A DNA stretch of 64,000 nt from Pyrenula massariospora (taxonomy: Eukaryota; Ascomycota; Eurotiomycetes; Pyrenulales; Pyrenulaceae): NCBI GenBank assembly GCA_021030905.1, contig JAGFMI010000001.1, positions 2,170,001 through 2,234,000 of the forward strand, given 5' to 3'. The translations under genes were made by a program, and so were the position numbers. Below are positions 1-10,927 of this stretch, one piece after another (position 1 is the first letter of the stretch; each line of letters starts with the position of its first letter). A model generated the notes under the pieces. It was not told the DNA's origin, searched no databases, and saw nothing but the letters and a program-made list of their open reading frames with translations.

Positions 1-98
1 GTGGCATCGTCAGGAAATCGGCAGCCCATTCCCACCACAGCCACGGGTTTGACCTTGTCATCCCCCATGGCTTGAGTTGTGTGAGCGGTGGGAGACAT
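1..98 (-). CDS. Polyketide synthase, N-terminus only (runs off left edge)
   Basis: Only the first 32 codons are in the window. Reading leftward from the ATG at 98, or from an in-frame ATG at 68, the protein reaches PVAVVGMGCRFPDDA. That is the start of the ketosynthase domain in fungal iterative type I polyketide synthases, where the KS motif begins within the first few dozen residues. This layout, with no N-terminal SAT domain, fits the highly reducing class, but the later domains are outside the window. The shorter start at 68 gives MGDDKVKPVAVV, which is equally typical, so the start is undecided. The FSH1-type hydrolase, acyltransferase and exporter downstream are usual partners of such enzymes. 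The KS identity is secure from the motif; the reducing class is inference. Confidence 0.85.
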   Translation of the reverse strand, partial: MSPTAHTTQAMGDDKVKPVAVVGMGCRFPDDA

Positions 99-3000
99 GT
101 CAGGGTAGTTTCCTTCCAAAAGGCAGATCTGTTGTTTTCAAACTTCAGCAACTGAGAAGCAGAATCTTGGTCGGATATGATGACACTAAAGGAGAGTAGG
201 ATTTGCGGAAGTCCGTGCATGGGATGTTTATCCACAGCTTGGGACATATGTATATCAGCTACGAGCTCGTTTTCGATATCGAGTATAGTGCCTGGCACAC
301 ATATGTGGCTCTACGGCTTTTGATGGCAAAGTGCTCGGCTAGAGATAAGGGGTCCTGATCAGCGGATTGTATGTACGTCCAACCGGTGTAAATGAGGCCG
401 GGAGGTTAAATCCTTACTTGCTCTGGCATGCAGCTCTTGCTCGGTGTGGTGCGTAGTTGTGGTGACTCAGGATCAGCCCTCCTCGCCAATAGGAAGCAGG
501 TCAACGGTTGATGAATCGGAATGTCGATATGGTGGCTGGCCAAGCGCTTGGACGGCCGGTCGCAACTTCGAGGACACGGAATGTCTCAGATCATTGCTCA
601 ACAGAATAGAAGCTAGCATCACGACAGACACCCTTTGCCTAATCAGAGTAGCATGTCTCCCTGGAAGCTTCCTGCAGGGATATTAGCCAAGGAGGCTTCA
701 TCGCTGAAAGCTAGTTCATCCCGAGATCTTGAAGATCCTGGTTGCAGAGTCCATGCACCGTCTGTAGACTGAACGCCCTGCCTGCAGGTCGAACGCACTG
801 TCTGTGCACTAAATGCACTGTCAGCAGACTGACGGGTGAGGTTAGGAAGGATGGGGGCCGCAGCAAGGCCAGCTTCGACGGAGCTCTTGACCAGCCGAGA
901 ATATGCGGGATAGGGAAGACAAAGAGATCCATTGCCTGCATGCGGAGGAGAGACCTGGAGAATGGCAGTGATTGTTTGTAACGGGCTTTTAGCCATCGCT
1001 TTTCCGCTGGAGTATTGGTCCATGTCGTGTTCTTGGGAGCTGGTGGGGACGAGCAGCAACTGTGATCAGAAGAACAGGGGTACGAGAACAAACAGTAAAT
1101 TCCCAAATCATGCAATGATTACAGGTCGAGAACATCCGAGAGGGCCACATGTTGGGAATATCCGAAAGGACCGCGTGTCGAGCTTGATCTCCCCCCGGGA
1201 CATGCAGCGGTGGTCTGAGACATGCTACGTCAAAGGGATCCCATATTTCTGCAGAGAAGACGTGTCTCGAGAGTATCAGCGTAACAAAAGTCAATCTGAG
1301 ATCTGTTTCCTATTGTAGAAGGACTCGTATTCCAGCTCGCCAGAAATTGAGCACAATGTCAGAGCTGTCTATGTTACGTCGGCGGCAAGGTGGCTTGGGC
1401 CTTGGCAAAGACAGCAAAATCGGTCCATCATGGCGGCGCCGCTTATCATGTGGTTGAGGAGGGGCGGAGGATCTGAAGATAACGTACTGGAGCAGAAGGA
1501 ACCCGATCAGCCATGGCAGGGGTATGCGCACATTTGACAGGCACCGGCGCGCTGTCGTGGTACCGTGGCTGGGAGATATGATTTGGGCTTCGGCAGACGG
1601 AAGGCAGCAGGCGGCGCTTCATGATCTCTCGGGGATGGTCGCACTTTGACTGGAGTCGAAGGAGTAGCGGCGGACATTTTGGGTAAGTGTTGCTGCAGGT
1701 TGTGTATCGTTATCGGTTATCAGCGTGCTGGGGGGTCGATGTTATCTCTGTTCGGTTAACACGAGTACTCTAATTGAGTTTGTGGCGTGAGATACTGCTG
1801 CTCTTTTCCCAGAATTCGTTCCCGACGATTGACCCCCTTCGATTGAATTGACTTCACGCCGACCTTCCCATGGTTACAGCGGCGTCCGCCCCAGCGGGAG
1901 CCTTGGGGTGACACTCGGCCGTGTGAGGTTAGAATAGAGAAGGACACCAATCGTATCCTGGCAGGAGCGACGATGATAACAAAGGATCATGTTGCGTGAG
2001 ACATGCAGGCCAGCATCTGCACGTGTCAAGAAAGGCTACTGCCGCCAAAACCCAAAATAGTCGCCTCTTGCTGGGGGATTTGGACGATAATCCACCTGGG
2101 GTTAGCCGCCTGCACAGGCATGGCTTCGACGCTTCCGAGTGGCTGGCTTCAGCCGCCGCCGACCCACCCGCGGACTCCGCGGTACCTGTGCAGTGTGTGG
2201 AGTTTGTGCCTGGTCCGTGAGGAACGCTGTCTACAAGCATTGTGCAGAAGGATACTCTACAAAGGCATGTCTCTTACGCGTCTCTGTTCAAATCCGCAAC
2301 GAGAGCCTGTTCCTGTTCCCTATCGAGACGTCCTCTAAGCCAGCCCCTGCAAGACCACCCATTTAATCGCGCTTGATTTCCCTCTGCTATCCAGCACCCG
2401 TGTCTCGGCAACGACGCCTTGCAGTCAACATGCAATGCCCGCAGCTGGCAGCTAGCGGGCTAGCAAAATATCGCCAGCCACTGCATGCACCCATCCATCT
2501 GCACGCTCCAATGGTCACAAGCTTCCCGTCACTATGGTCCCCTTCTCGCCTGGATACGAGCGGGACTCACACCTCCCCAGCGGCGTCAACCCGATCTTCA
2601 CCTCTTATCTACGAGCGGCAATGTTGTGATAGGGCCATGGTGGGAGCGTCTCTCATGAGGCTTGCTGACTGCATCTGCCTGCTGTTCTGCTTGGTGCTCT
2701 CAACATGTCTGCGGTTTGCCATGTATCTCGAATCGAAGATCTTATCGCGCTCGGCGGGCGATAAGTACGAGGGTCCCCTGGTCTCTCGCTGCCGCATTCG
2801 GGTCGATCACCGTCCCTCCACGCCCTCCCTAGTCAAGTCGGACAAAGCCACATTTCCTAAAGCTTCAAAGGATGATGCAAGAGACGCTGCTGCCAACGCG
2901 ATCAAAACACTCGGCCATTGGTGGAACTCACTACCGCTCGTTTACACTTCCTCCATGGCGGCGGAAAGGGTTGCAGTGAAGCATAGATAAGCTCTTGAGG

Positions 3001-3522
3001 CTCCTTTAGCGAGCCGAGCCGCGGATTAGTTAGTGCAGTCGGCCTTTGCAAGAACGTCTGTGACTAGTCCGTGCACTACTCCAGTCCGTATCCCCACGAA
3101 TAAGCTCGGAAGATAGGCAAGGACCCCTACTAGAGAACAACCCCAACGTTGGGACGGGGCCCCCGATATCCGATGTCCTGCATGCGGGTGAAGGCGTGGA
3201 AAGTCTTACGGCCGAGCCTTTGAGAAGGCAGGGATGGAATTGGCCGCTCTCTTCTCTATCATACAACCTCAGGGCCCAAAGACTGATGGCATGACGTGGT
3301 CAGCATCCGGTTTTTCCGAGTTTTCGCTCTCCACTAGAGGCTGCGAGACCAGATTCGTGCCACGCTCCGTCCTGGTTAATAGCCGAACTGCTGTGCTGCG
3401 AATTTTGTGACCAAGCCTCGACTACGATATCTTACATTTCTGGAATTAGCACGTCAAAGGCTTGCACTGTACCTAATAGTAATTCTTGATACTCGCGGGC
3501 CGATTCTCTTCTCACATTAACT
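99..3522. promoter_or_regulatory. 3.4-kb interval between PKS and MFS starts, no recognisable gene
   Basis: This divergent spacer is far longer than a normal fungal promoter. Open frames exist (for example 2373-2990 plus, and a 56-residue minus-strand frame 1507-1677 ending in a CQMCAYPC stretch), but none resembles a known family or shows clear splice structure. It holds a short degenerate tandem repeat (761-834). A palindromic GC-rich stretch lies near 3145-3165. Cluster regulators often sit in such places, but no Zn2Cys6 signature was found on either strand. Confidence 0.5.
761..834. repeat. Degenerate 20-bp tandem repeat, about 3.7 copies
   Basis: Units start at 761, 781, 801 and 821, with shared core pieces such as TCTGTAGACTGAACGCCCTG, a cognate ending GAACGCACTG, and one ending AAATGCACTG. 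The last copy is partial. It lies in the long PKS-MFS spacer with no gene over it. Confidence 0.6.
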
Positions 3523-5935
3523 ATGAGCACTACACAGGAGAGCTCCAAATCAGAGATTGGGGCAGAGATCCCAGTGTCAACTGACGAGACTCCTCCAAGC
3601 GGAACTATACAGGAGAGCTCCAGATCAGATGCTGGAACAGAGACTCCAGTATCAACCAACAAGACCCCTCTGAGCGGAACTACGCAGGAGAGTGCCAGAT
3701 CAGAGGCTGGGGCAGAGACTCCAGTATCAACTGACAAGACCCCTCTGAGCGGAACTACGCAGGAAGATTCGAAATTAGAGGTCAGGGCAGAGACTCCAGT
3801 ATCAAACAACGAGACTCCTCCAAGCGGAGAACCCGACCTTGAGAGACCTTCTTCTCCCGTCCAGAGCGCGCAAGAAGCTCCAGCTCCTTTTCGACCAGGA
3901 CCTCCAGCCCTGAAGCTTCATGGTTGGCGCCTGATTGTGGTTGAAGTGTGGTAAGTGCTGCATTTATGGTGGGGGACAGTCAATTCGTTAAATTTAATCC
4001 CGCAGCGTATGCTTGGGTCTTTTTTTCAGCACAGTAGATGCTTCTATAGTTTCCACGGCTCTCGTTACCATTGGAGAGTATTTCGACGATTTTGTAAAGG
4101 TATCGTGAACCACCTTGAGAGCAATTCCGGCACTGCTAATGTCAGGAAGACAATATGGATAGCTATGAGTTACCTTCTATCCTACTTGGGTACTTAAGCA
4201 TCCTATATCTTGAATGTCGGCTCACGTATCGCAGCTTTCTCTATTCTTTGGGCAAGACTCAGCGATCTTTTTGGCCGGAAATGGGTGCCTTCTGGACCTT
4301 CATGCTGTACGAAATGATCTAACAATCGCTAGGTCGTTATAACAGCCTGGACCATCTTCACAGTCTTCTCTCTTGCGTGCGGTCTAGCGCAGTCGCTGCA
4401 TCAGCTCATCGCTTTTAGAACACTGCAAGGTTTCGGAGGCTGTGGTCTATATTCTATGACAAATGTCGTCATCCCAGAAATAACTCCCAAAAAGCACTTT
4501 CCGGTCAGATAGAAGCATGTACCCCTGTGCGTCTACGCTGACTCCTTGACAGACCATGACAGGAGCACAAGGCGGAGTATTTGCAGTTTCTTCTGTCCTC
4601 GGACCGGTTTTAGGTACAATCTTATTCGGAGGACCGGGCACAGATCTGAAAGCTAACTTATTGCAGGTGGCGTGATTTCCTCGCGAACGTCATGGAGGTG
4701 GATTTTCTACATGAACGTCCCTTTCGGCGCAGTTATTGCTGCTATTCTTGTGATCTCTTGGAAAGAAGAGAAGAGGAGTTTTACTGGCCTGGCGCCGTAC
4801 CTCGTCTACTTCGATTACCAAGGTGTTTTCCTACTTGCAGCAGCATCGTCTCTTCTCATCGTGGGATTGCAGACCGGTGGATCAGCTGTATCAGCCTGGA
4901 ATTCTCCTCTAGTTATCTCTACGCTATCAATATCGGGCTTTTGTCTGATAGCGCTTATTGCATGGACCGCTCATCGCGAGAAAAACTGGACAGAGGCGCA
5001 TATTGCACCCCTCTTTCCGTCAAGTGTGCTGAAAAATCGGGTCCTCAGTGCAGCTATCGTGTAAGTCTCCAAAGAGGAAGTGGCATCCGTTCTTTGAGAA
5101 GATAATGACTGCCTATAGCATCACTGGCTTGACAGGCTATCAACTATTTCTGGCTATTGTGACCATTCCAGAGCGGTATCAGATCGTCAATGTAAACTCC
5201 GCCTTGACAGCAGGAATTCGCTTGATGCCTCTCTTGTTCGCAAGCGCTACTGGATCAACCCTCAACGGTCTTGTCTCCAGTCGGAAGAATTACCTTTCCT
5301 ACAGTCTCTCGACAGCATGCTGTATTCTACTTGTTGGCTCAGGCTTGCTGTCGACCGTGCCGTTCAGCGAAACCGTCCCCGCTCGCCTTTATGGTTACCA
5401 AGTTATTTTTGGCCTCGGCATTGGCGGTACGTTGTCAAGCACGGTAATAATATCTTCCTTATACTCGAATTACGAGGATTATGGTGAGTGGCCGGATTCA
5501 TCCTTTGACTTTGCCATTCCTTGAGAAGACTTGCTGAACGCAATAGCGCTGGCCCAGGGCATCGTAAACCAAGCTCGGATACTTGGTGGTACAATCGGAC
5601 TAGCTTGCTCCACGATAATTCTGAACATAAGATTCGGCACAGATCTCTCAGCGAGCCTATCCCCAGCTCAAATTAAAGCTCTTCGTCAATCTCTCAGCTC
5701 GATCACAACGTTGACCATTGAGCAACAAGTCGACGTCCAGAAGGCATTCGCCCATGCTTTCACGGACCAATTCCGGATCTGTACTTATCTGGCTGCCGCT
5801 ACTCTGATCGCCGCATTGATGACGTTTTCTCGGAATCCAGTCAATCTACAAAGGAGAATTGAGCTCGGTGAAGAAGTCGTCAAGGGGAGAATTCCTGTTG
5901 ACGAAGCTAATAGAATGCTCCGAGAAAAGACATAG
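3523..5935 (+). CDS. MFS drug/metabolite exporter (DHA14-like) with repetitive N-terminal tail
   Basis: Nine exons: 3523-3950, 4030-4099, 4150-4189, 4235-4284, 4333-4503, 4553-4613, 4667-5060, 5119-5483, 5547-5935, giving about 655 residues. The third acceptor (GAAG at 4149) was chosen because it keeps frame; the nearer CAG does not. Core motifs are those of 14-TM drug:H+ antiporters: TVDASIVSTAL in helix 1, WIAMSYLLSYL, RLSDLFGRKW in loop 2-3, RTLQGFGGCG, SVLGPVLGG and WRWIFYMNVPFG. It should sit in the plasma membrane and export a product of the neighbouring cluster. The N-terminal cytoplasmic tail of about 140 residues is unusually long for the family and is built from four 25-residue Ser/Thr/Glu-rich repeats (3529-3828), then a Pro-rich stretch. 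Substrate unknown. Confidence 0.9.
3529..3828 (+). repeat. Four in-frame 75-bp tandem repeats in the MFS tail
   Basis: Copies at 3529-3603, 3604-3678, 3679-3753 and 3754-3828 each encode 25 residues of pattern T(T/I)QE(S/D)S(K/R)...G.E.PVS..(E/K)TP(P/L)SG. The period is a multiple of three and copies differ by point changes only, so coding has been kept. The unit is rich in Ser, Thr, Glu and Pro and predicted disordered. Confidence 0.9.
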
Positions 5936-6694
5936 AGGGCCATTCTTTGTACTCGATAGCTGCGTTAGACCAAGTAATGGTAAAATTGTATACTCATCGT
6001 GCCATCCAATCAAGAAACCTCATGCATAAGGCCCCGCAAGGGCATCTCGCCCCCACTCCGTGCTAAATGGCTCGGATCGCCTCGCCGAACGCTGTCCGGA
6101 CAGACAGGCTTTGGCATTAGGCGGGACCCGATCGATAGTCAGCCCTCTGCGATGCAGGCATGCGGCATATTCACGCCTCGACTGGCACGAATTGAATCTA
6201 TTGCTTCGGTGGCGTGCATGATCGGGCAGATTCGGTTCACGTGGGAGGAGGTTTTCCCGAAGCGAGGAGAAATGATCCAAGCGTGCGAGGTAATAAGAGC
6301 CACACGATGCTCCTTCGGCAAGCCTGAAGACGTGCTCCCGCTAAATCTTAGCGGCAACGCCACGACGAGAAAGTCGCTTCTAGCTCAGAGGATCTACGCG
6401 CTGCACCCACTTTATCGGTACCTGTTATCTTCGTATTATTGATTGCGACTCCAAGCTTTGTTGCTGCAGGGTCGAAACTCTATGCTTATCACGCATGTCT
6501 GAACAAATGAACAATTATTGCCGCGGTCCAGGCGGCTGGACCACCATGCCACAAACTGAAGCTGTCTCACGTGTGGAAAAGCTGAACTGTAGGTCTCGGA
6601 GAAGTTCCGCGATGCTGCTTCGTCAATTCTCTACTAAGAACCCGCATCCTAATCTTCCTACGTTCAAATTCGTGTACTGCCGAAGACTCGGAAA
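5936..6694. promoter_or_regulatory. Spacer between MFS gene and FSH1-like hydrolase
   Basis: 759 bp between two plus-strand genes. A 147-codon open frame (5999-6442) resembles nothing known and has overlapping frames on the other strand, so I treat it as noncoding. A GC-rich block at 6065-6135 contains CGG/CCG half-sites of the kind bound by Zn2Cys6 regulators, but this is weak evidence. Confidence 0.4.
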
Positions 6695-7704
6695 ATGAAA
6701 ATTCTCTGTCTGCATGGGTAAGATCAATTTCCCGACTGAGACCAACATCTGACGGAGAATGCAGTGTGGGACAAAATGCCGCCATTATGGAGGCTCTCAC
6801 GGCCTCAATCAGGCACTATCTTCCCAACACTTGGAAGTACACCTTCATAGACGGCGAGGAAGAAACTGACGCGCCGCCTGGCGTTGGAGACATCTTTCCT
6901 GGGCCCTACTATTGCTATCATTCAGATTTCTCGATTGAGGACATCAAGGAGCAGGTCGAATTGGTTGAGGATATCATAGAAGATGAAGGTGAGTGTCATG
7001 TATCAACAGATCGGTAGAAATATGCTGCTAATTCCCAAAGGGCCGTTTGACGGCTTCATCGGTTTTAGTCAAGTGAGGCCGCTATCCAGGAGTCATGATA
7101 GGATATGCTAATCGATGGCCTTAGGGCGCCGCGTTGGGAGCTACAAGTCAGTCTACTGTTCCCTCATCTTCTACGAGTGTTCGATCTCAAATGTCGATCA
7201 ACGCTGATACTTAAATGGAAAGTGTTGGTCCACCATGAACGAGTCAATCCATTTACAGAACCCCCGTTCCGGTTCGCTGTATTCTTAGGCGCCAGTGTGC
7301 CTTTCAGCCACGACACTAACTTCGGTTATGATGTTTCGACGTACTTCAACAACAGAGAAATGAAGCAATACCTCGAAGAACACACTCCGCCCGATATAAT
7401 TAGGCAAAGCTGTCACGACGGCTCTCAGGCCACGCAAGGTGACCGCCCAAAAAAATCGAAAACATATCGCATGTTCTTCCCATTGCCCAAGCAAGTACCG
7501 GTCCAGGTGCCCAGCGTACATGTATATGGAGCGAAAGACGGCTGGTTAGAACAAAGCCTGGAAGTGGCGGACCTGTTCGAACCAAAACTCCGGCACACGC
7601 TCCAGCATGATGGTGGCCACGAGATTCCCACGGGTTCGGACATGACACAGAAGATATGTAAGATGATTGAAACGGCTGCCACAAAAAGCGCTCTCCAGCA
7701 GTAG
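6695..7704 (+). CDS. FSH1/LovG-like serine hydrolase (candidate polyketide-releasing thioesterase)
   Basis: Five exons: 6695-6717, 6765-6988, 7041-7072, 7125-7146, 7223-7704, giving 260 residues. The start MKILCLHG is the typical first strand of the family. The alpha/beta-hydrolase triad is complete: Ser92 in GFSQG, Asp206 in GAKDGWL and His233 in HDGGHEIP. Length fits the FSH1 family (PF03959). Members encoded beside reducing polyketide synthases, such as LovG, release the finished chain from the ACP; others are esterases. Position one gene from the MFS exporter and about 6.6 kb from the PKS supports the release role, but that is inference. The two small exons of 32 and 22 nt are needed to join GPFDGFIGFSQ to GAALGAT. 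Confidence 0.9.
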
Positions 7705-10055
7705 GGGACCTGTCGATACAAGTGATCGCATCCCCTTATTTTTACGTGGGATCTCCTTAGGCAGTTGCGTCCAGAAATTGTAAGTTGGATGGAAGCTCAG
7801 TGGAGTGGGTGCCAGGTGCACCTGGGAATCTCGGCATGGCCTGGGAGTACTAAATATGGCCGATGATGATTGCGATGATAATGATAAATTAGCACGTAGT
7901 GCACATGTATTGGCTAATTATTATGGTTACTTTCAGCACTCTCTAATTTCAAGTAATACCGAGAAGAGCCGCAAAACTAGAACATCGCGATCGCTTGGTT
8001 ATTTCCTAGGAACTACTGTAGATTGATCGGGTAGATATAGGCTCACGGCATGGATGACCTATGTTTGCTCTATTTTAGGCACTTAGATATCAAATGCATG
8101 CCCTAACCGAGGCTGGGCATAAGAAGTCGTGCCCCATCCAATAGGTAGCGGATGGGTGTCAGCGCTGACGATCAAAAGCGCTCTCACCTCTGATATGCAC
8201 TCAATCACCTGCCAGTTGTAGAAAAGTCGTTGCTCTGACTAAGGTTACTTACTACAGTAACATTCTAGAAATGACCCATGCGCCATCAATTAGGACGACC
8301 ACATCACCACCGCATACCAAAATCTAGACGCGAGACAGCACTGCATACAGCATACCCAGCCAACAACCTCAACCGCATCAACATCACAGGATCATTGTAA
8401 TGATCCGAAGTTTTTGATTTTTTTCCCCCGGCGCAGTCCACACTACACCGTGGCCTTTCATCTGCCGGTGCAGCCACGGGCAAGACAAACTCTGCGCACT
8501 CCCGCAGCGTCCACCGTCGAGGAAGAGAGACGTCTGCGCTTCGGTATAAGCTTTCTGAAGCCTCTGCGAGTGGCGCTTATACCTCTGCTGGCGTAAACAG
8601 GGCCGTCGACGTCGATGTCTCCGGTAGAGCTATGTTCGTCCTCTTGTCGGAGCTGGGACGCGTCGGTGAGCAAACTAACTGCCCACCTCTCTCTTGGAGC
8701 GCGTAAAGGTATGCTTTCGGACGGATAGCCTCAAGATCGAACAAAACGCCGCCTGTCACATTCGATCTGAGTCGTTACATGTTAGTGGTGCTTTAGATAC
8801 ATTCACATTTGTGCTCTTTTCGTTGCATACTCTGCCAGTTTTTGAGCAATGGAGAAGGTGTTCGCATCCAGAATAATTCTTGATGACCTCAGTCGATTTG
8901 AAGCCGAGTGTTTGACAGCTTTCACATCTTGAATTTTTGGCCTCTTTCAGGGATGGCACGGAAATTATTGCACTCCAAAAATTCCTAAAGACCGCACGTG
9001 TACGACGACTTTGAGGTTGATCGCGGGGGTTCACTTTGGTCTCAACATGTAGGCGATGATACGAAGTACGGTGCCACAAGTACCAAATGCCTGAACCGGA
9101 GGGGGCTGGGTTGTCGATATACCTGGATGCAAGTTGAAAATGAGGTCCCCACTTGTGGGACAGTCGTCGTCATCGTCATCAATAGTCGTCGTCAGCATCA
9201 ACAGGGATCGCCAGCATCACAGTCGTCGTCATCACCATCCGTCTCTGATTCGTCATTTGATTCCCAGTCCTTATCATCTTCTAGCCCCATGCCGGGGTCT
9301 AAGTACTTCTGCAGATCGAAAATCGCATCTACTAGGGTTGTGTTCCTCGACTCCGGGGTGTCTCCTTAACTCTACCAGGTCTCTGTTCGTACCACCAAAG
9401 CTTGATGGAACAGGTCTCTGGCTTTGGAATTCACGCCGTATAGAGGCTGGACCTTGTAGTACGCTAGAATCAGAGGACGATGAAGCATCTTCTTTGTCCC
9501 CTCCTCCTGTCGAGCGCCTCTTCTCTAAATTGACAGGTAGTGACTTACTTTTCGGTCTATCAGTGTCCTTGGGGGGCTAGGAGGATTCTGGCCTTAGATC
9601 TGGACGGTTTGCGGTCATCATGGAGGCTTGTTACTGTCTTATAAGCTTGTTACACATAGCATAGCAGTTTCAGACCATCAGACCGCCAGATCTCGAATGT
9701 GTGTGGGAATGAAGCCCTCACTTTCTTGCTGGATGCTGTCGCCCACACGTTGGTCGGTTACGTCCAACAGTTCCTCAGTTAAGATAGGGATGATTATATA
9801 GAAGTTCCGCTGTCTATGCTTTAAAAAGTTCGGTTCCTAAGAGCGGTAAGCAATTCACCATCAGCACATTCCCTTCCCAAAATTTAAGATGTATCCTTAT
9901 TGTAAATACTATCGGCCATCAAACCAATTTAGCACTGCTTGAAGCTGTACCTCCTTAAATTGATATCCGGAGTCAAACAGCATATTGTTCCTTTCGACAT
10001 GTTAATCATAAGTGTTCTACGAATCCAAACGTAACAAATTTTTTTCAATGAGCAC
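7705..10055. other. 2.35-kb interval without an intact gene
   Basis: No ORF here has family resemblance. A GTC/ATC-rich microsatellite-like stretch at 9160-9260 creates Ser-rich open frames (8998-9369 and 9134-9580), which I attribute to the repeat. From about 9600 the sequence becomes noticeably AT-rich. Possibly decayed cluster DNA. Confidence 0.4.
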
Positions 10056-10310
10056 CTACAATCTATACATATTGTCAATGGTCTGCGTACTGAAGGCTTC
10101 ATTGCAAACCATTATCGCTGCAAGAAGGCCGACATTCATTCCTCCTCCAATTAAGAGATCTTTAGTAAAAGGCCACAGTCCCGAGGAATACTCCACCCGC
10201 GCACCTATCGCGTTGACCATCCAGCATGCATCTTCTGGGGAAGAGCTCGTCAACAACAAATACACGATCTTCTCAAGGTCTTCCAAATGGAGAGGGTCGT
10301 CGAAGCGCAT
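10056..10310 (-). pseudogene. 3' relic of a short-chain dehydrogenase/reductase
   Basis: On the minus strand 10310-10205 and 10159-10056 join across a clean 45-nt intron (GTGCGC..AAAG) and keep frame. The joined product reads LEDLEKIVYLLL..SPEDACWM then DLLIGGGMNV and a tail to a stop. This matches the end of SDR enzymes, where a P-E/D-D segment is followed by a WxTG-like helix and an (I/V)DGG strand. Upstream, an in-frame TAA lies just before the first codon with no usable acceptor, and only scattered SDR-like pieces are seen up to about 10550 (for example TLTKALGPRKIT, followed by a stop). I therefore read it as a 5'-decayed gene, perhaps a lost tailoring step of the cluster. A small intact gene is less likely. 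Confidence 0.5.
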
Positions 10311-10927
10311 TTTGCGTTAGGTAAGCACATGCCTCCATAGGGAAGGCACAATGGTCACATCTACACCTGCTGTACTTTTTCCTTTCATTTTAGCTAGCTC
10401 TACAATCAATCCATCAATCATCTAGAATCATTGTAGACCAATGTCAATGTCTAAGCAATTGCTGCTTCAATGCCCCACATCTCCCTACGTTATCTTCCGT
10501 GGCCCTAATGCTTTGGTTAATGTTGACAAAGATCAGACCAGAATGTATAGAGAATATTCTTCAGTTTAAGGAAACTTCACCTGAAGAGAACCTATGAGCT
10601 AGACAATTGGCATATTGGATGCAGAACGAAGGAGAAATTGACTTGGTATATCATTTTTGTACCCTGTGAGATTAAGTGGACCGTTGATGCTGGCATTCGT
10701 CTATATTGCGGATTGGTTCTTTAGTCTCGACCTCGTAGGGTCGCGCAGAGGACAGTCGAGGTGATATCAGCTACATGAGACCGTGGAGTATGGTGGAAAG
10801 ATGCTATACGCTCTCTGTTGGTACTTTTCTTTGAAACTGCCAAGGTAGTGTGGCTGAAGAGGTAGATAGACCACATCCTCGACGGTCTTGCAACTTTTAC
10901 TAGATCCGCTCTCGAAACTTTTGCCCT
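10311..10927. other. AT-rich spacer upstream of SDR relic, 3' of acyltransferase
   Basis: About 600 bp with no intact ORF. Minus-strand fragments vaguely like SDR helices occur at 10450-10550 but are interrupted by stops. It also holds the 3' flank of the acyltransferase gene. Confidence 0.4.

Noticed and set aside
2373-2990. 205-codon open frame between PKS and MFS
   Set aside because: No family signature, composition like neighbouring noncoding DNA, overlapping open frame on the other strand.
5999-6442. 147-codon open frame before the FSH1-like gene
   Set aside because: No recognisable domain; minus-strand frames of similar quality overlap it.
8998-9580. Two Ser-rich overlapping frames
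   Set aside because: Produced by a GTC/ATC simple-repeat stretch; no conserved segments outside it.
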